Part shown: positions 33,601 through 44,151 of the stretch, piece by piece | Numbering within the stretch: position 1 is the first letter of the stretch | How the letters are laid out: each line of letters opens with the position of its first letter | Assembly: GCA_903927945.1 (NCBI GenBank) | Contig: CAIYOZ010000425.1 | Coordinates: forward strand, 1 to 44,151 | Length of the DNA: 44,151 nt | Source: an uncultured Bacteroidales bacterium | GTDB lineage: Bacteria; Bacteroidota; Bacteroidia; Bacteroidales; Paludibacteraceae | Direction of reading: 5' to 3' | The notes under the pieces: generated by a model | Told to the model about the DNA's origin: nothing | Database searches by the model: none | The model's input: only the letters and a program-made list of their open reading frames with translations | Position numbers and translations under genes: made by a program

Positions 33601-36387
33601 ATGAGCCGAAATATTTATATTCATTTAGTCGCGATTTTAACATTCCTAATGAGTATTTGGAATGTTGCTGGAGCACAATCCATTAAACAAAAGAAACTAA
33701 CAGATTTTGAATTGGTTTCCTCTGAATTGGTTTCTGCTTCGGGAGCATCACTTTCCTCGCCAAATTACAAATCAAATGTCTATTGGTTTCCTGTTCATGT
33801 ACCTTCTACAGTATTAACTGGATTAGTTGCGAATCACATTTATAGCGACCCATATTCAGGGCTGAATAATATGCTGATCCCTGATGCATCGGATAGTTTT
33901 AACAAGGAATATAATCTGGAACAATATAGCTATTTACCCAATAGCCCTAATCCTTGGAAAAAACCATATTGGTACCGAACAACCTTTCATGTCTCCTCTG
34001 AGGATAAAGGGCGGTTTTTTCAATTGATTTTCAAAGGCATAAACTATAGAGCAGCAGTCTGGTTGAATGGTGAACAGATTGCCGACTCCACCCAAATGGT
34101 TGGGATGTTTACGGAATACAGCTTTAATGTAAGCCATCTTATAAAAACAGATGGACAAAATTACCTGGCAGTAAAAATTTATCCGCTTGATTTCCCGGGA
34201 ACACCTTCGACAGAACAACTAAAAGCGTTGGGACCATTTTATGCTAATGGCGGACCAACAGGAGATATTGGGAAAAATATCACTATGCTCTGTTCGGTGG
34301 GTTGGGATTGGATACCACCCGTGCGTGACAGAAATATAGGCATATGGCAGCCGGTTTATCTTCGCTCATCCGGGGATGCTGTCATTAGTCAGCCTCATCT
34401 TATTACCACTTTCCCAAATCTTCCGGCAACTAATGTTGCCGATATTTCTTTGTCATTTAATTTAATAAATCACAGCAAAAGCAAAGAATCCGGAATACTG
34501 GAAGTGAGTGTCATTCCTGAAAATTTTAGTGGTGAATCGATCAAATTTTCGAATCCAGTAACCCTTGACGCTCAACATTCAACCAATGTAAAATTTGATC
34601 ACAACACCGAGAAATCTTTACGCGTAAAAAATCCTCACCTTTGGTGGCCCAACGGGCATGGACTCCCAAATCTTTATCGTATCCGGCTGAAATATCTAAT
34701 TGGGAATACTGTCTCTGACGATACATCTTTTGTGTTCGGAATTCGAACAGTAACTAGCATTGCTTCTGAAGTAAAAGGGAAATTTTTACGCCGTGATTTT
34801 TATGTAAATGGCAAAAAGGTAAATCTTGTAGGAGGGGCTTGGGTACCGGATATGATGGTTAATCGTGACTCCATTCGCTATGATAGTGAATTACAACTTT
34901 GTAGGAATGCCAACATAAATCTGGTACGCATTTGGGGAGGTGGAATAACTCCTCCCGACGACTTCTTTAATGCTGCTGACCGTAACGGGTTGTTGGTTTG
35001 GTCTGACTTTTGGATTACCGGCGATACTAACGGTGAATTTAAAGGCTCTGCCGAATGGCCATTGGAATCCAATGTCTTTATCAATAATATAAAAAATACA
35101 ATTCTTAGAATACGAAATCATCCCAGTCTAATGGTATGGACAGGTGGAAACGAGGGACATGCCCGCAAAGAACTATATAATGCTATGAGAAACAGCATTA
35201 TTGAACTCGATGGTACACGTCCATTTATTCCAAGTTCCTCCGGTTTTGCAAAATTACCTAATGACTGGAAAGGATCCTGGCCTGATGATAAAGCTTCGGG
35301 AGTGTATAGTGGTGGACCTTATTCGTGGAAAACATCTAAAGAATATTATGATCTGGCTGATAATGCCAAAGATTGGGTTTTTAAGGACGAAACAGGCATT
35401 CCTTCGCAACCGCCCTATAATACTCTTCCAAAAATCATTCCTAATCTGGTTTGGGATAAAACCCTGCCATTCCCATTCAATAATAGTTGGGGATATCACG
35501 ATGCTGCTAATGATAACGGTAAATACGAGTCTTACTACCAAAGTATGGTTTATAATTATGGGCAACCAACTTCAATTAAAGAATTTTCAGATAAAATGCA
35601 GTTAATGAATGCTGTTGGCTATCAGGCAATTTTTGAATCGGCAGGAAACAAGCTAAACGAAAACGGGGGCGTCATGCTCTGGAAATTGAATGCAGCATTC
35701 CCAAGTGTGATGTGGCAAGTTTACGACTGGTATTTGCAACCCAATGCCGGTTATTATTTTATGCAAAATGCTTGTGAGCCTACTCACCTACAATTTAGTC
35801 AGGATAATCAGACAGTAACAGTTGTAAACCGTTCATATTTTCCACAGAAGAATCTTACCGTTGAAAGTAGTGTCTATTCCGTAAATTCGAAACTGATCGA
35901 TCAACAGACAAAGGTTGTCAATATTAAAGAGGAATCGGTAACAAGAGTAATTCCATTGTCTAAAGTGCTGTCTCAAAGCAAAGAAGTCTCTTTTGTAGTT
36001 TTGAGGTTGAAAGATGAATCCGGAAACATTATTTCCCGAAATACCTATTGGCTATCTCAGGATAATAATTGCAAGCCGATGTCCGGTATGAAAAAAGCAC
36101 TAATCAAAGCAAGTGTTGTTAACAAAGAATTAATGGGTTCACATTACCAATGGAACCTGAAACTGACAAATCAATCTGAGCAATTGGCCTTTTTTGTTCG
36201 CCCTATGTTGATGTGTCATGGTGAGGAAGTATTACCCAGTTTATGGTCATCAAACTATATCACTCTCAAACCTGAGGAATCTATAACAATGCAAGTAAGT
36301 GCTCCGCTTCGGAACATGAATGATGGAAACTTATCTTTCCAGATAGAAGGATGGAATATAGATACTGTTTATTTGTCAAACAATTAA
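33601..36387 (+). CDS. GH2 exo-beta-glucosaminidase/mannosidase-type enzyme
   Basis: 928 aa, signal ~1-25. Order: GH2 sugar-binding jelly roll (~60-215: W-Y-R-T-T-F, A-V-W-L-N-G-E-Q-I), immunoglobulin-like domain (~220-380), TIM barrel (~390-700) and C-terminal beta domains. V-W-T-G-G-N-E-G gives acid/base E518. K-D-E-T-G-I-P aligns with the CsxA N-S-E-T-S-A-G nucleophile and gives E597, and the 79-residue spacing fits. VGWDWIPPVRDRNIGIW is typical of the CsxA/endo-beta-mannosidase branch. Substrate options are GlcN, mannose on glycoprotein, or another beta-linked sugar. It follows a 131-bp gap and may have its own promoter. Confidence 0.88.
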   Translation: MSRNIYIHLVAILTFLMSIWNVAGAQSIKQKKLTDFELVSSELVSASGASLSSPNYKSNVYWFPVHVPSTVLTGLVANHIYSDPYSGLNNMLIPDASDSFNKEYNLEQYSYLPNSPNPWKKPYWYRTTFHVSSEDKGRFFQLIFKGINYRAAVWLNGEQIADSTQMVGMFTEYSFNVSHLIKTDGQNYLAVKIYPLDFPGTPSTEQLKALGPFYANGGPTGDIGKNITMLCSVGWDWIPPVRDRNIGIWQPVYLRSSGDAVISQPHLITTFPNLPATNVADISLSFNLINHSKSKESGILEVSVIPENFSGESIKFSNPVTLDAQHSTNVKFDHNTEKSLRVKNPHLWWPNGHGLPNLYRIRLKYLIGNTVSDDTSFVFGIRTVTSIASEVKGKFLRRDFYVNGKKVNLVGGAWVPDMMVNRDSIRYDSELQLCRNANINLVRIWGGGITPPDDFFNAADRNGLLVWSDFWITGDTNGEFKGSAEWPLESNVFINNIKNTILRIRNHPSLMVWTGGNEGHARKELYNAMRNSIIELDGTRPFIPSSSGFAKLPNDWKGSWPDDKASGVYSGGPYSWKTSKEYYDLADNAKDWVFKDETGIPSQPPYNTLPKIIPNLVWDKTLPFPFNNSWGYHDAANDNGKYESYYQSMVYNYGQPTSIKEFSDKMQLMNAVGYQAIFESAGNKLNENGGVMLWKLNAAFPSVMWQVYDWYLQPNAGYYFMQNACEPTHLQFSQDNQTVTVVNRSYFPQKNLTVESSVYSVNSKLIDQQTKVVNIKEESVTRVIPLSKVLSQSKEVSFVVLRLKDESGNIISRNTYWLSQDNNCKPMSGMKKALIKASVVNKELMGSHYQWNLKLTNQSEQLAFFVRPMLMCHGEEVLPSLWSSNYITLKPEESITMQVSAPLRNMNDGNLSFQIEGWNIDTVYLSNN

Positions 36388-36435
36388 GTACTGAATATAA
36401 GGATCGTCAGTGCTTTTATTTTTTTACTATCAACT

Positions 36436-38301
36436 ATGAAAAAAATATCATTCACCACTCTATTTCTCTTTTTGTTTTTTACTTCCAATGCAGAACACAA
36501 TACAACTATATTAGTCGAAACCGAAAGCTTTGCTCAGAAAGGTGGTTGGGTTATTGATCAGCAAAGCATGGACGTGATGGGCTCGCCCTACCTGTTGGCT
36601 CACGGCATTGGCATTCCTGTAAAAGATGCTACAACCACTGTGCAGTTTCCTAAAACCGGAACGTATCATATTTTTGTTCGGACACGCAATTGGGCTGCCC
36701 GTTGGAATATGACAGATGCACCCGGAAAATTCAAATTAATCGTGGATAATTCCACTCTTGTCCCTGTATTTGGAACAGAAACTGATGAATGGAACTGGCA
36801 AAAAGGAGGAAGTGTCGAAATTAAATCTAAAAAAGTGTCTCTTGCTATGAGGGATTTAACGGGTTTCGACGGCCGTTGTGATGCTATTATTTTCAGTACA
36901 GACCCTGACTTTATTCCACCTTCGGATGTAAAAGAAATTGAAGTGTTGCGTAATCTATTGAAGCCTGACATTGTAAAGCCTGTAAGTGTAGGCACATTCG
37001 ATTTCGTAGTAGTGGGAGGTGGTATGGCTGGCACATGTGCTGCTATATCGGCAGCCCGCTTGGGATTAAAAGTGGCACTTATTCAGGACAGGCCTGTTTT
37101 GGGTGGGAATAACAGTTCCGAAGTGCGGGTGCATTTGGGCGGACGAATCAATGTGGAACCTTATCCGGCTATTGGAAATTTGGTTAATGAAATCGGTCCT
37201 GTAAAAGAAGGGAACGCACAGCCAAAGGATAATTATGAGGACGACAAAAAACTGTCGGCTGTAAAAGCTGAAAAGAATATTAGCTTGTTTTTGAATCACC
37301 GGGCTAATGTAGTCACCATGAAAAACGGCAAGATAGGAAGTATTCAGGCAGTGGATATTGAATCAGGAAAGAAGAAACTTTTTATAGCACCCCTTTTTGC
37401 TGATTGCACGGGGGATGCCACCATTGGCAACCTGGCAGGGGCTAAGTCTATGACTGGTAGAGAAAGTGCTAGCCAATATGGTGAAACACGGGCTCCGCAG
37501 AAAAAGGATTCGCTCACCATGGGTTCGTCGGTACAATGGTTTGCCATTTCCAACCCCAAAGAATCACCTTTTCCCGATATCAAATGGGGATTGCCCTGGA
37601 ATGAAAGTAAGACACACAAGATAACCCGTGGTGACTGGGATTGGGAGACAGGCATGGGACTGGATCAAGTCACAGAAATTGAACGTATCCGGGATTATGG
37701 GTTGTTAGTGGTTTATTCAAATTGGTCGTACCTGAAGAATCATTCGCAGGACACCTCTGAATTTGCCAATAAACAGTTGGAGTGGGTAGCTTATGTGGCA
37801 GGGAAGCGTGAATCGAAACGGTTGGTGGGCGATTATATCCTGACAGAAAACGATTTAACCCGGCAGAACATTTATCCCGATGGAACTGCATCCACTACCT
37901 GGACCATTGATCTGCATACACCCGACCCGGAAAATGCAAAGTTATTCGCAGGCGCACCTTTTAAGTCTATAGCAGTGCATACTGAAATTTACCCCTATCC
38001 CATTCCATTCCGTTGCTTGTATTCGGTCAATATATCGAATTTAATGATGGCCGGGCGGAATGTAAGTGTTACACATGTAGCGCTTGGAACCGTAAGACTT
38101 ATGCGTACCGGAGGTATGATGGGTGAAGTGTTGGGGATGGCTGCTTCCATCTGTAAAAAAGAAAATACAGATCCACGGGGACTTTATAAAAACTATTTTC
38201 CGGAATTGGTGAAGCTAATGAAAAAGGGTGTTGGGAAAGCGAGTATACCCAACATCCAGAAATATAACGAAGGAGGAACATTGTTGAAAACCTTCAAATG
38301 A
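36436..38301 (+). CDS. Exported FAD-dependent oxidoreductase with N-terminal carbohydrate-binding-like domain
   Basis: A 621-aa protein with a Sec-type signal (~1-19, S-N-A) and no twin-arginine. Residues ~25-155 form a CBM6/35- or golvesin-like beta-sandwich (V-E-T-E-S-F-A-Q-K-G-G-W, then G-T-Y-H-I-F-V-R-T-R-N-W). A PF12831-type FAD domain follows: V-V-G-G-G-M-A-G (194-199), E/R-region PVLGGNNSSEVRVHLGG, A-D-C-T-G-D-A-T-I-G-N and the final MMAGRNVSVTHVALGTVR. The enzyme probably oxidises a sugar or sugar derivative (inference). Its 3' end is duplicated in degenerate form at 40044-40103. PF12831 proteins are common in Bacteroidetes and Planctomycetes PULs but poorly defined biochemically. Confidence 0.85.
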   Translation: MKKISFTTLFLFLFFTSNAEHNTTILVETESFAQKGGWVIDQQSMDVMGSPYLLAHGIGIPVKDATTTVQFPKTGTYHIFVRTRNWAARWNMTDAPGKFKLIVDNSTLVPVFGTETDEWNWQKGGSVEIKSKKVSLAMRDLTGFDGRCDAIIFSTDPDFIPPSDVKEIEVLRNLLKPDIVKPVSVGTFDFVVVGGGMAGTCAAISAARLGLKVALIQDRPVLGGNNSSEVRVHLGGRINVEPYPAIGNLVNEIGPVKEGNAQPKDNYEDDKKLSAVKAEKNISLFLNHRANVVTMKNGKIGSIQAVDIESGKKKLFIAPLFADCTGDATIGNLAGAKSMTGRESASQYGETRAPQKKDSLTMGSSVQWFAISNPKESPFPDIKWGLPWNESKTHKITRGDWDWETGMGLDQVTEIERIRDYGLLVVYSNWSYLKNHSQDTSEFANKQLEWVAYVAGKRESKRLVGDYILTENDLTRQNIYPDGTASTTWTIDLHTPDPENAKLFAGAPFKSIAVHTEIYPYPIPFRCLYSVNISNLMMAGRNVSVTHVALGTVRLMRTGGMMGEVLGMAASICKKENTDPRGLYKNYFPELVKLMKKGVGKASIPNIQKYNEGGTLLKTFK

Positions 38302-38384
38302 TAAATACTAATAAACCCCAAGACATAAAGTTGAGCAGAAGCCCAAAAGCTTGAGAGTAGGCAAAAAACAACAAACAATCTTTC

Positions 38385-39749
38385 ATGAAAACAATTTCTT
38401 TTTTTGTTTTATCGCTTTTATTAGTAGTAAGTTTACCATGTAATGCTACGATAAATTATAATATTACATTTACAGGTAGTGGTGCTAGTATTACCGTTGG
38501 TGATGTAGTTGTTCAGAATCTGACCAAAGGAACTACTGTTACTGTACCTGCCGGAAACATTTTAAACATATCGGATGGATTGTCCGCTGTAGAACAGTTA
38601 AACGCTAACGATGAGACCATTCATGTTTATCCTAACTCTGTGGGAGGAGTATCAACATTATCCTTTTTCTCAAGACAAGCCGGTAACACTCAAATCAATG
38701 TCTATAGCCTCAATGGTATAAAAGTGCTTAGTATAAGCCAAAACTTGCAAGCAGGCACTAATTCGTTTCAACTTTTGTTGCCAAGTGGTTCTTATGCCAT
38801 TCAAGTAGTAGGAAATAAATATACTTACTCTACTAAAATGATAAATCAAGGTGTTGCGCTGAGTAAACCAGAGATAGTTCATATGGTTGCTGAAAAACCA
38901 TCGTCAGCCACCCCACAGAGAAGTAAAAGTTTCGCATCTGGTACAACTACAATGGCATATACCACTGGTGACCGTTTGCTTTACATAGGAAATTCAGACA
39001 ATTACAGCACTGTTGTTACAGATGTCCCAACCGCCAATAAAACCATAAATTTCGATTTTATAGCTTGTACAGATGGCGATGGTAACAATTACAAAGTAGT
39101 AAAAATAGGAACACAAACATGGATGGCAGAAAACCTTAAAACCACCAAATACAATGAAGGAACTTCTATTCCAAATGTAACAGTCGCTACAGGTTGGGAT
39201 TATTTGGGACATCCGGCTTGGTCAATGTTGGATAGTCCAGGGTATTGTTGGTATAACAATGATGCCACAACTTATAAAAATGCCTATGGAGCTTTGTACA
39301 ATTGGTACACTGCACACACCACTAAGTTAGCCCCTGTAGGTTGGCACGTACCTAGTGACGCAGAATGGACAATTCTCGAAAACTATTTGATGGCTAATGC
39401 TTATAACTATGATGGTACAACTACCGACAATAAATATGCAAAATCCTTAGCCTCTACAACTAATTGGATAACAAATTCTGGCGTAGGCACTGTCGGAAAA
39501 GATTTATCTAAAAACAACAGCACAGGTTTTTCGGCCCTCCCATGTGGCCAACGGAACATTAATGGTGATGGTACGTTTTCCGGTTTAGATTCCTTTGGTG
39601 GCTGGTGGTGTTCAGATGAGTGGAATCCTTCTTTTGATAGCGGTGCCTGGTTTAGAATGATGGGAAACAACAGCAGCAACGTGACAAGAGGATCCGGTTT
39701 AATGGAAGATACTAAAGTAGGTTTCTCTATTCGTTGCGTTAAGGATTGA
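38385..39749 (+). CDS. FISUMP-domain protein with internal T9SS-like segment
   Basis: A 454-aa exported protein (signal ~1-21). Residues ~25-70 are a short beta repeat. Residues ~78-152 resemble a T9SS type A sorting domain (I-H-V-Y-P-N-S, I-N-V-Y-S-L-N-G-I-K-V-L, L-P-S-G-S-Y-A-I-Q-V). That domain normally ends a protein, but here it is internal. Residues ~228-454 are a Fibrobacter succinogenes major paralogous (FISUMP) domain: Y-K-V-V-K-I-G-T-Q-T-W-M-A-E-N-L, G-A-L-Y-N-W-Y-T, L-A-P-V-G-W-H-V-P-S-D-A-E-W, G-G-W-W-C-S-D and the S-I-R-C-V-K-D end. FISUMP proteins are surface proteins of unclear role. The gene appears inserted between the oxidoreductase and the tannase-type gene. Confidence 0.85.
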   Translation: MKTISFFVLSLLLVVSLPCNATINYNITFTGSGASITVGDVVVQNLTKGTTVTVPAGNILNISDGLSAVEQLNANDETIHVYPNSVGGVSTLSFFSRQAGNTQINVYSLNGIKVLSISQNLQAGTNSFQLLLPSGSYAIQVVGNKYTYSTKMINQGVALSKPEIVHMVAEKPSSATPQRSKSFASGTTTMAYTTGDRLLYIGNSDNYSTVVTDVPTANKTINFDFIACTDGDGNNYKVVKIGTQTWMAENLKTTKYNEGTSIPNVTVATGWDYLGHPAWSMLDSPGYCWYNNDATTYKNAYGALYNWYTAHTTKLAPVGWHVPSDAEWTILENYLMANAYNYDGTTTDNKYAKSLASTTNWITNSGVGTVGKDLSKNNSTGFSALPCGQRNINGDGTFSGLDSFGGWWCSDEWNPSFDSGAWFRMMGNNSSNVTRGSGLMEDTKVGFSIRCVKD

Positions 39750-40043
39750 GTGTGCCAAGAAATGAATTAAACGATAATTGCAAAAAAAAGAATAAAAAAC
39801 TAGACAAATATAGAGTTTTACAAAAGTCTTGGTATATATTGAGCGGCCACAGTACATTTATTTATGACGGATGAGGAACTGAAGCTAAATGGACATATCT
39901 TGATAGATTAAGTCCATGTTTTTATTTGACAGTTCAAGAATAGCAACCAGAATTAAAAAATAACCGACGGCCTAATATCCACTCTTAACTCGACATAGGC
40001 TATTGAAATACAAGAAGAACTTAACAAAATTACTGTGGCTAAG
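39750..40043. other. Non-coding gap after the FISUMP gene
   Basis: 294 bp with stops in all plus-strand frames and no clear terminator or promoter. Short stretches look like decayed coding sequence, but no source could be assigned except for the fragment that follows at 40044. Confidence 0.5.
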
Positions 40044-40103
40044 CACCCAAGATCCAGAAATATAATTAAGGTGGAACGTTGTTGAAAACCAGCAAATAAT
40101 AAT
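40044..40103 (+). pseudogene. Degenerate copy of the oxidoreductase 3' end
   Basis: It aligns with 38241-38304 over ~60 nt at about 80% identity by eye: it reads I-Q-K-Y-N-stop-G-G-T-L-L-K-T, against IQKYNEGGTLLKTFK in the intact gene. The copy contains a TAA. It ends 6 bp before the tannase-type ATG, which suggests that the oxidoreductase gene once directly preceded that gene. Confidence 0.8.
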
Positions 40104-40109
40104 TCACTC

Positions 40110-41663
40110 ATGAAAGAGCTCATTACAATTATCTTTTCAATTCTTTGTTTGACCGCATTTGAAGCAAATGCTCAAACTTCCAACGTTTTGTTGCAGGAAA
40201 TCAATGCAAGCAATTTACCCGGATTGTTCATCACTGAAATACAAGATATACCCTCTGGCAGTTTTAAAGTTCCCGATGGGGAAATAAAGACCCATCTTCC
40301 TGCATTCACACGGATAGCTTTCACGTCAAAACCAACTCCTGAATCCAATATAAGGATTGAATTATGGTTGCCTAAAGACACCTGGAACGGACGGTTTTTA
40401 GGTACCGGGAATGGCGGTGGGGCTGGCAGAATTAATTATAGCAATTTATCAAGTGGAATCATGCAGGGATTTGCCACTGCCAATACCGATATGGGAACTT
40501 CACCAAATGCCGATCAGATCATTGATTATCCTGAACGTTGGGCTGATTTTGGGTATCGTTCTACCCACATGATGACAGTATTATCAAAAAAGTTGTTGGA
40601 AATGTATTATCAAAAACCGGCACAGTACTCATATTTCGAGGGCTGTTCTACCGGAGGAGAGCAAGCATTGATGGAAGCCCAACGCTTTCCCGAAGATTAC
40701 AATGGGATTATTGCCGGTGCACCGGCGAATAACCGTACTCATTTACATACATCCTTTGTATGGAATCTGATAGCCACCAATCAGGGAAAAAGCACTCCAT
40801 TGATTTCTCAGAAGAAAATGGAACTGCTTTTAAAGTTATTGCTTCAAAAGTATAAAGGCAAAGATGGCAGTGCTCCGGGTGATAATTTTCTGACCGACCC
40901 GCGTGTTTGTAGCTTTGATCCCGAAATACTTCCTAAATGCACTGAATGTAATAATACGGATAGTTGCTTTTCAAAGGAAGACATTGATATTTTCAAAAAA
41001 CTATATGCCGGCCCAACCAACCCCCGAACGGGTGAACGGATCTATGCTCCACTACCCCTGGGAGGAACACATTTGGATATAACTCCATCATCTTCTCACA
41101 ACTATATGTTTAAATGGGTATTCGGAAAGGATTTTGATTATACCAGGTTTAATTTTGACAGGGATATGGCTAAAATGGATTCGATACTTGCACCCATTCT
41201 GAATGCCAATAACCCCGATTTAAGCGCCCTGAAAAACCGGGGTGGAAAAATACTCATGTACGTAGGGACAGCCGACCAACTAGTGCCATATCCGGATCTG
41301 ATTAACTATTACGAAAGAGTGATGGAAGCCCAGGGGGATTTAAAACAAACGCAGGATTTCTTCAGGTTCTACCTGATACCCGGAATGGCACATTGTGGAG
41401 GAGGTCCCGGGTTAAATGACTTTGGATCGAAGTTAACTATCATACAGGATTGGGTTGAGAAAGGTATTGCTCCCGGTGAAATTATTGCAACGGCATTCAA
41501 CTGTTGTGATACGATCCATAAAGTGCGTTTCAGAAGACCTGTTTATCCTTATCCAAAGTTTTCTCACTATATGGGTGGTGACCCCACTTCTCCTTCCAGC
41601 TACAACAGTATCGATCATCCACGAGGCGGGGTTTTGAAACCTGACAAAGCATACCTGAAATAA
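40110..41663 (+). CDS. Tannase/feruloyl-esterase-family alpha/beta hydrolase
   Basis: A 517-aa exported enzyme (signal ~1-21, A-N-A-Q) of PF07519. It carries the CS-D-HC pattern of the family: E-G-C-S-T-G-G with C179 and nucleophile S180, acid D389 in G-T-A-D-Q, and H428-C429 in G-M-A-H-C-G-G-G. Cysteines in the ~270-295 lid (C-T-E-C-N-N-T-D-S-C) could bind metal or form disulfides, as in related tannase-family enzymes that bind calcium. It would remove phenolic (feruloyl, galloyl or similar) esters from plant glycans. It is the last gene before a 480-bp gap. Confidence 0.88.
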   Translation: MKELITIIFSILCLTAFEANAQTSNVLLQEINASNLPGLFITEIQDIPSGSFKVPDGEIKTHLPAFTRIAFTSKPTPESNIRIELWLPKDTWNGRFLGTGNGGGAGRINYSNLSSGIMQGFATANTDMGTSPNADQIIDYPERWADFGYRSTHMMTVLSKKLLEMYYQKPAQYSYFEGCSTGGEQALMEAQRFPEDYNGIIAGAPANNRTHLHTSFVWNLIATNQGKSTPLISQKKMELLLKLLLQKYKGKDGSAPGDNFLTDPRVCSFDPEILPKCTECNNTDSCFSKEDIDIFKKLYAGPTNPRTGERIYAPLPLGGTHLDITPSSSHNYMFKWVFGKDFDYTRFNFDRDMAKMDSILAPILNANNPDLSALKNRGGKILMYVGTADQLVPYPDLINYYERVMEAQGDLKQTQDFFRFYLIPGMAHCGGGPGLNDFGSKLTIIQDWVEKGIAPGEIIATAFNCCDTIHKVRFRRPVYPYPKFSHYMGGDPTSPSSYNSIDHPRGGVLKPDKAYLK

Positions 41664-41819
41664 GTTAGTTAAACACTTAAATACAGCATTATAAAACCAA
41701 AGCAACACTATAACTATTTCACACAAAAAATCTGCTTTATTAAGCCTATAAACACGTAAGTATTTGGAACTATATATTGTCCTATTTTATTTCTTGAAAA
41801 ATATAAATTAAACAGTTAT

Positions 41820-41980
41820 TTTAAATAAGGGAATAAGGGTATTAATCTGGGGGAATTTGGTTCTCTACTAAGGGCTAATATCTAAATATAAGGGATTTAA
41901 ATAATAAACCTTATTTTTATTTTTCACCCTTAGTAAAAATATTAAACAACAACGGCTAAACCCTTATTCCCTTATTTAAA
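41820..41980. repeat. 161-bp nested inverted repeat, MITE-like
   Basis: The outer arms 41820-41840 and 41960-41980 are a perfect 21-bp inverted repeat. Inside are TACTAAGGG/CCCTTAGTA (41866-41874/41927-41935) and ATAAGG/CCTTAT (41888-41893/41909-41914). It is AT-rich and non-coding, with no clear target duplication. It could be a miniature element, a cruciform or a regulator array (AAGGG repeats). Confidence 0.75.
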
Positions 41981-42062
41981 TTTCAATAATACGACATTAT
42001 ATGTTTTCTATTACTTATTACTTTCAGATAAAATAATATCGGGAATTCAGGTTTCCAATGTT

Positions 42063-42070
42063 TATCTTTG
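42063..42070 (+). promoter_or_regulatory. Candidate -7 box of the LacZ-type GH2 gene
   Basis: TATCTTTG fits TAnnTTTG and leaves a ~65-nt leader to the ATG at 42144. A -33 TTTG is not evident. The inverted repeat above ends 82 bp upstream. Confidence 0.5.
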
Positions 42071-42125
42071 TAATCTTTATTGTTTAAATCATTCATCTGT
42101 CCAAAATATTAAGGTTTTAAGTTGA

Positions 42126-44151
<2,026 letters not shown>

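Noticed and set aside
35581-35600. E661 in the I-K-E-F-S segment as the nucleophile of the GH2 at 33601
   Set aside because: The spacing from acid/base E518 would be 143 residues. The K-D-E-T-G site (E597) matches the CsxA nucleophile context and the usual spacing better.
39860-40040. Larger decayed copy of the oxidoreductase gene before 40044
   Set aside because: Short similarities (for example G-T-x-A-x-x-W-T) are too weak by eye to claim; only the last ~60 bp align convincingly.

Overview
The window looks like a Bacteroidetes chromosome, most likely order Bacteroidales (inference). The grounds are an AT-rich composition, two SusC/SusD pairs, promoter elements of the TAnnTTTG type with no Shine-Dalgarno sequences, and a C-terminal type IX secretion (T9SS) sorting domain. 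No rRNA, tRNA, CRISPR array or intact transposase was seen.

Left arm (1-3840): a complete HAD-family nucleotidase gene is followed by a patchwork of small toxin-antitoxin-like genes on the minus strand. These are two DUF4160/DUF2442 pairs, one with an HTH-fused DUF2442, and a HicA/HicB pair whose hicA has a broken 5' end. Two decayed copies of the HAD gene's 3' part lie inside this patchwork. Both start at the same point of the gene (codons 142-144), as if modules had been inserted repeatedly at one site, each supplying a new 3' end. A strong terminator closes the region.

Middle (3960-14630): two susC-susD operons run on the minus strand. Each is led by a near-identical promoter with a shared 17-bp element and almost identical susC 5' ends. 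They encode two TonB-dependent glycan importers with their SusD-like lipoproteins. Next comes a GC-rich unrecognised gene split by an in-frame stop (15151-15957), then an 830-bp intergenic region with two phased 11-bp triple repeats and five copies of an AACCTTATTA-type motif.

Right arm (16785-44151): a plus-strand catabolic cluster. It begins with a secreted F5/8-type-C protein carrying a T9SS tail. After a terminator comes a long array: GH65-like, DUF4886, GH105, two GH3, a CBM9-like protein, GH28-like, GH16, a 63-aa membrane peptide, a CE20/SIAE-type acetylesterase, a HAD phosphatase, an exo-glucosaminidase/mannosidase-type GH2, an exported FAD-dependent oxidoreductase with an N-terminal carbohydrate-binding-like domain, a FISUMP protein and a tannase/feruloyl-esterase-family enzyme. 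A LacZ-type GH2 runs off the window edge. Together with the two SusCD pairs this is a polysaccharide utilisation locus (PUL). The enzyme set points to a branched, esterified plant-type glycan with uronic acid, beta-linked glucose/xylose and galactose parts, but the substrate cannot be fixed from sequence. No HTCS, ECF sigma/anti-sigma or AraC regulator lies in the window.

Most notable: (i) serial module insertion into the HAD gene; (ii) a similar 3'-end duplication of the oxidoreductase gene around the FISUMP gene, suggesting that FISUMP was inserted; (iii) the exported carbohydrate-binding-like/FAD oxidoreductase; (iv) a 161-bp MITE-like nested inverted repeat before the last GH2.
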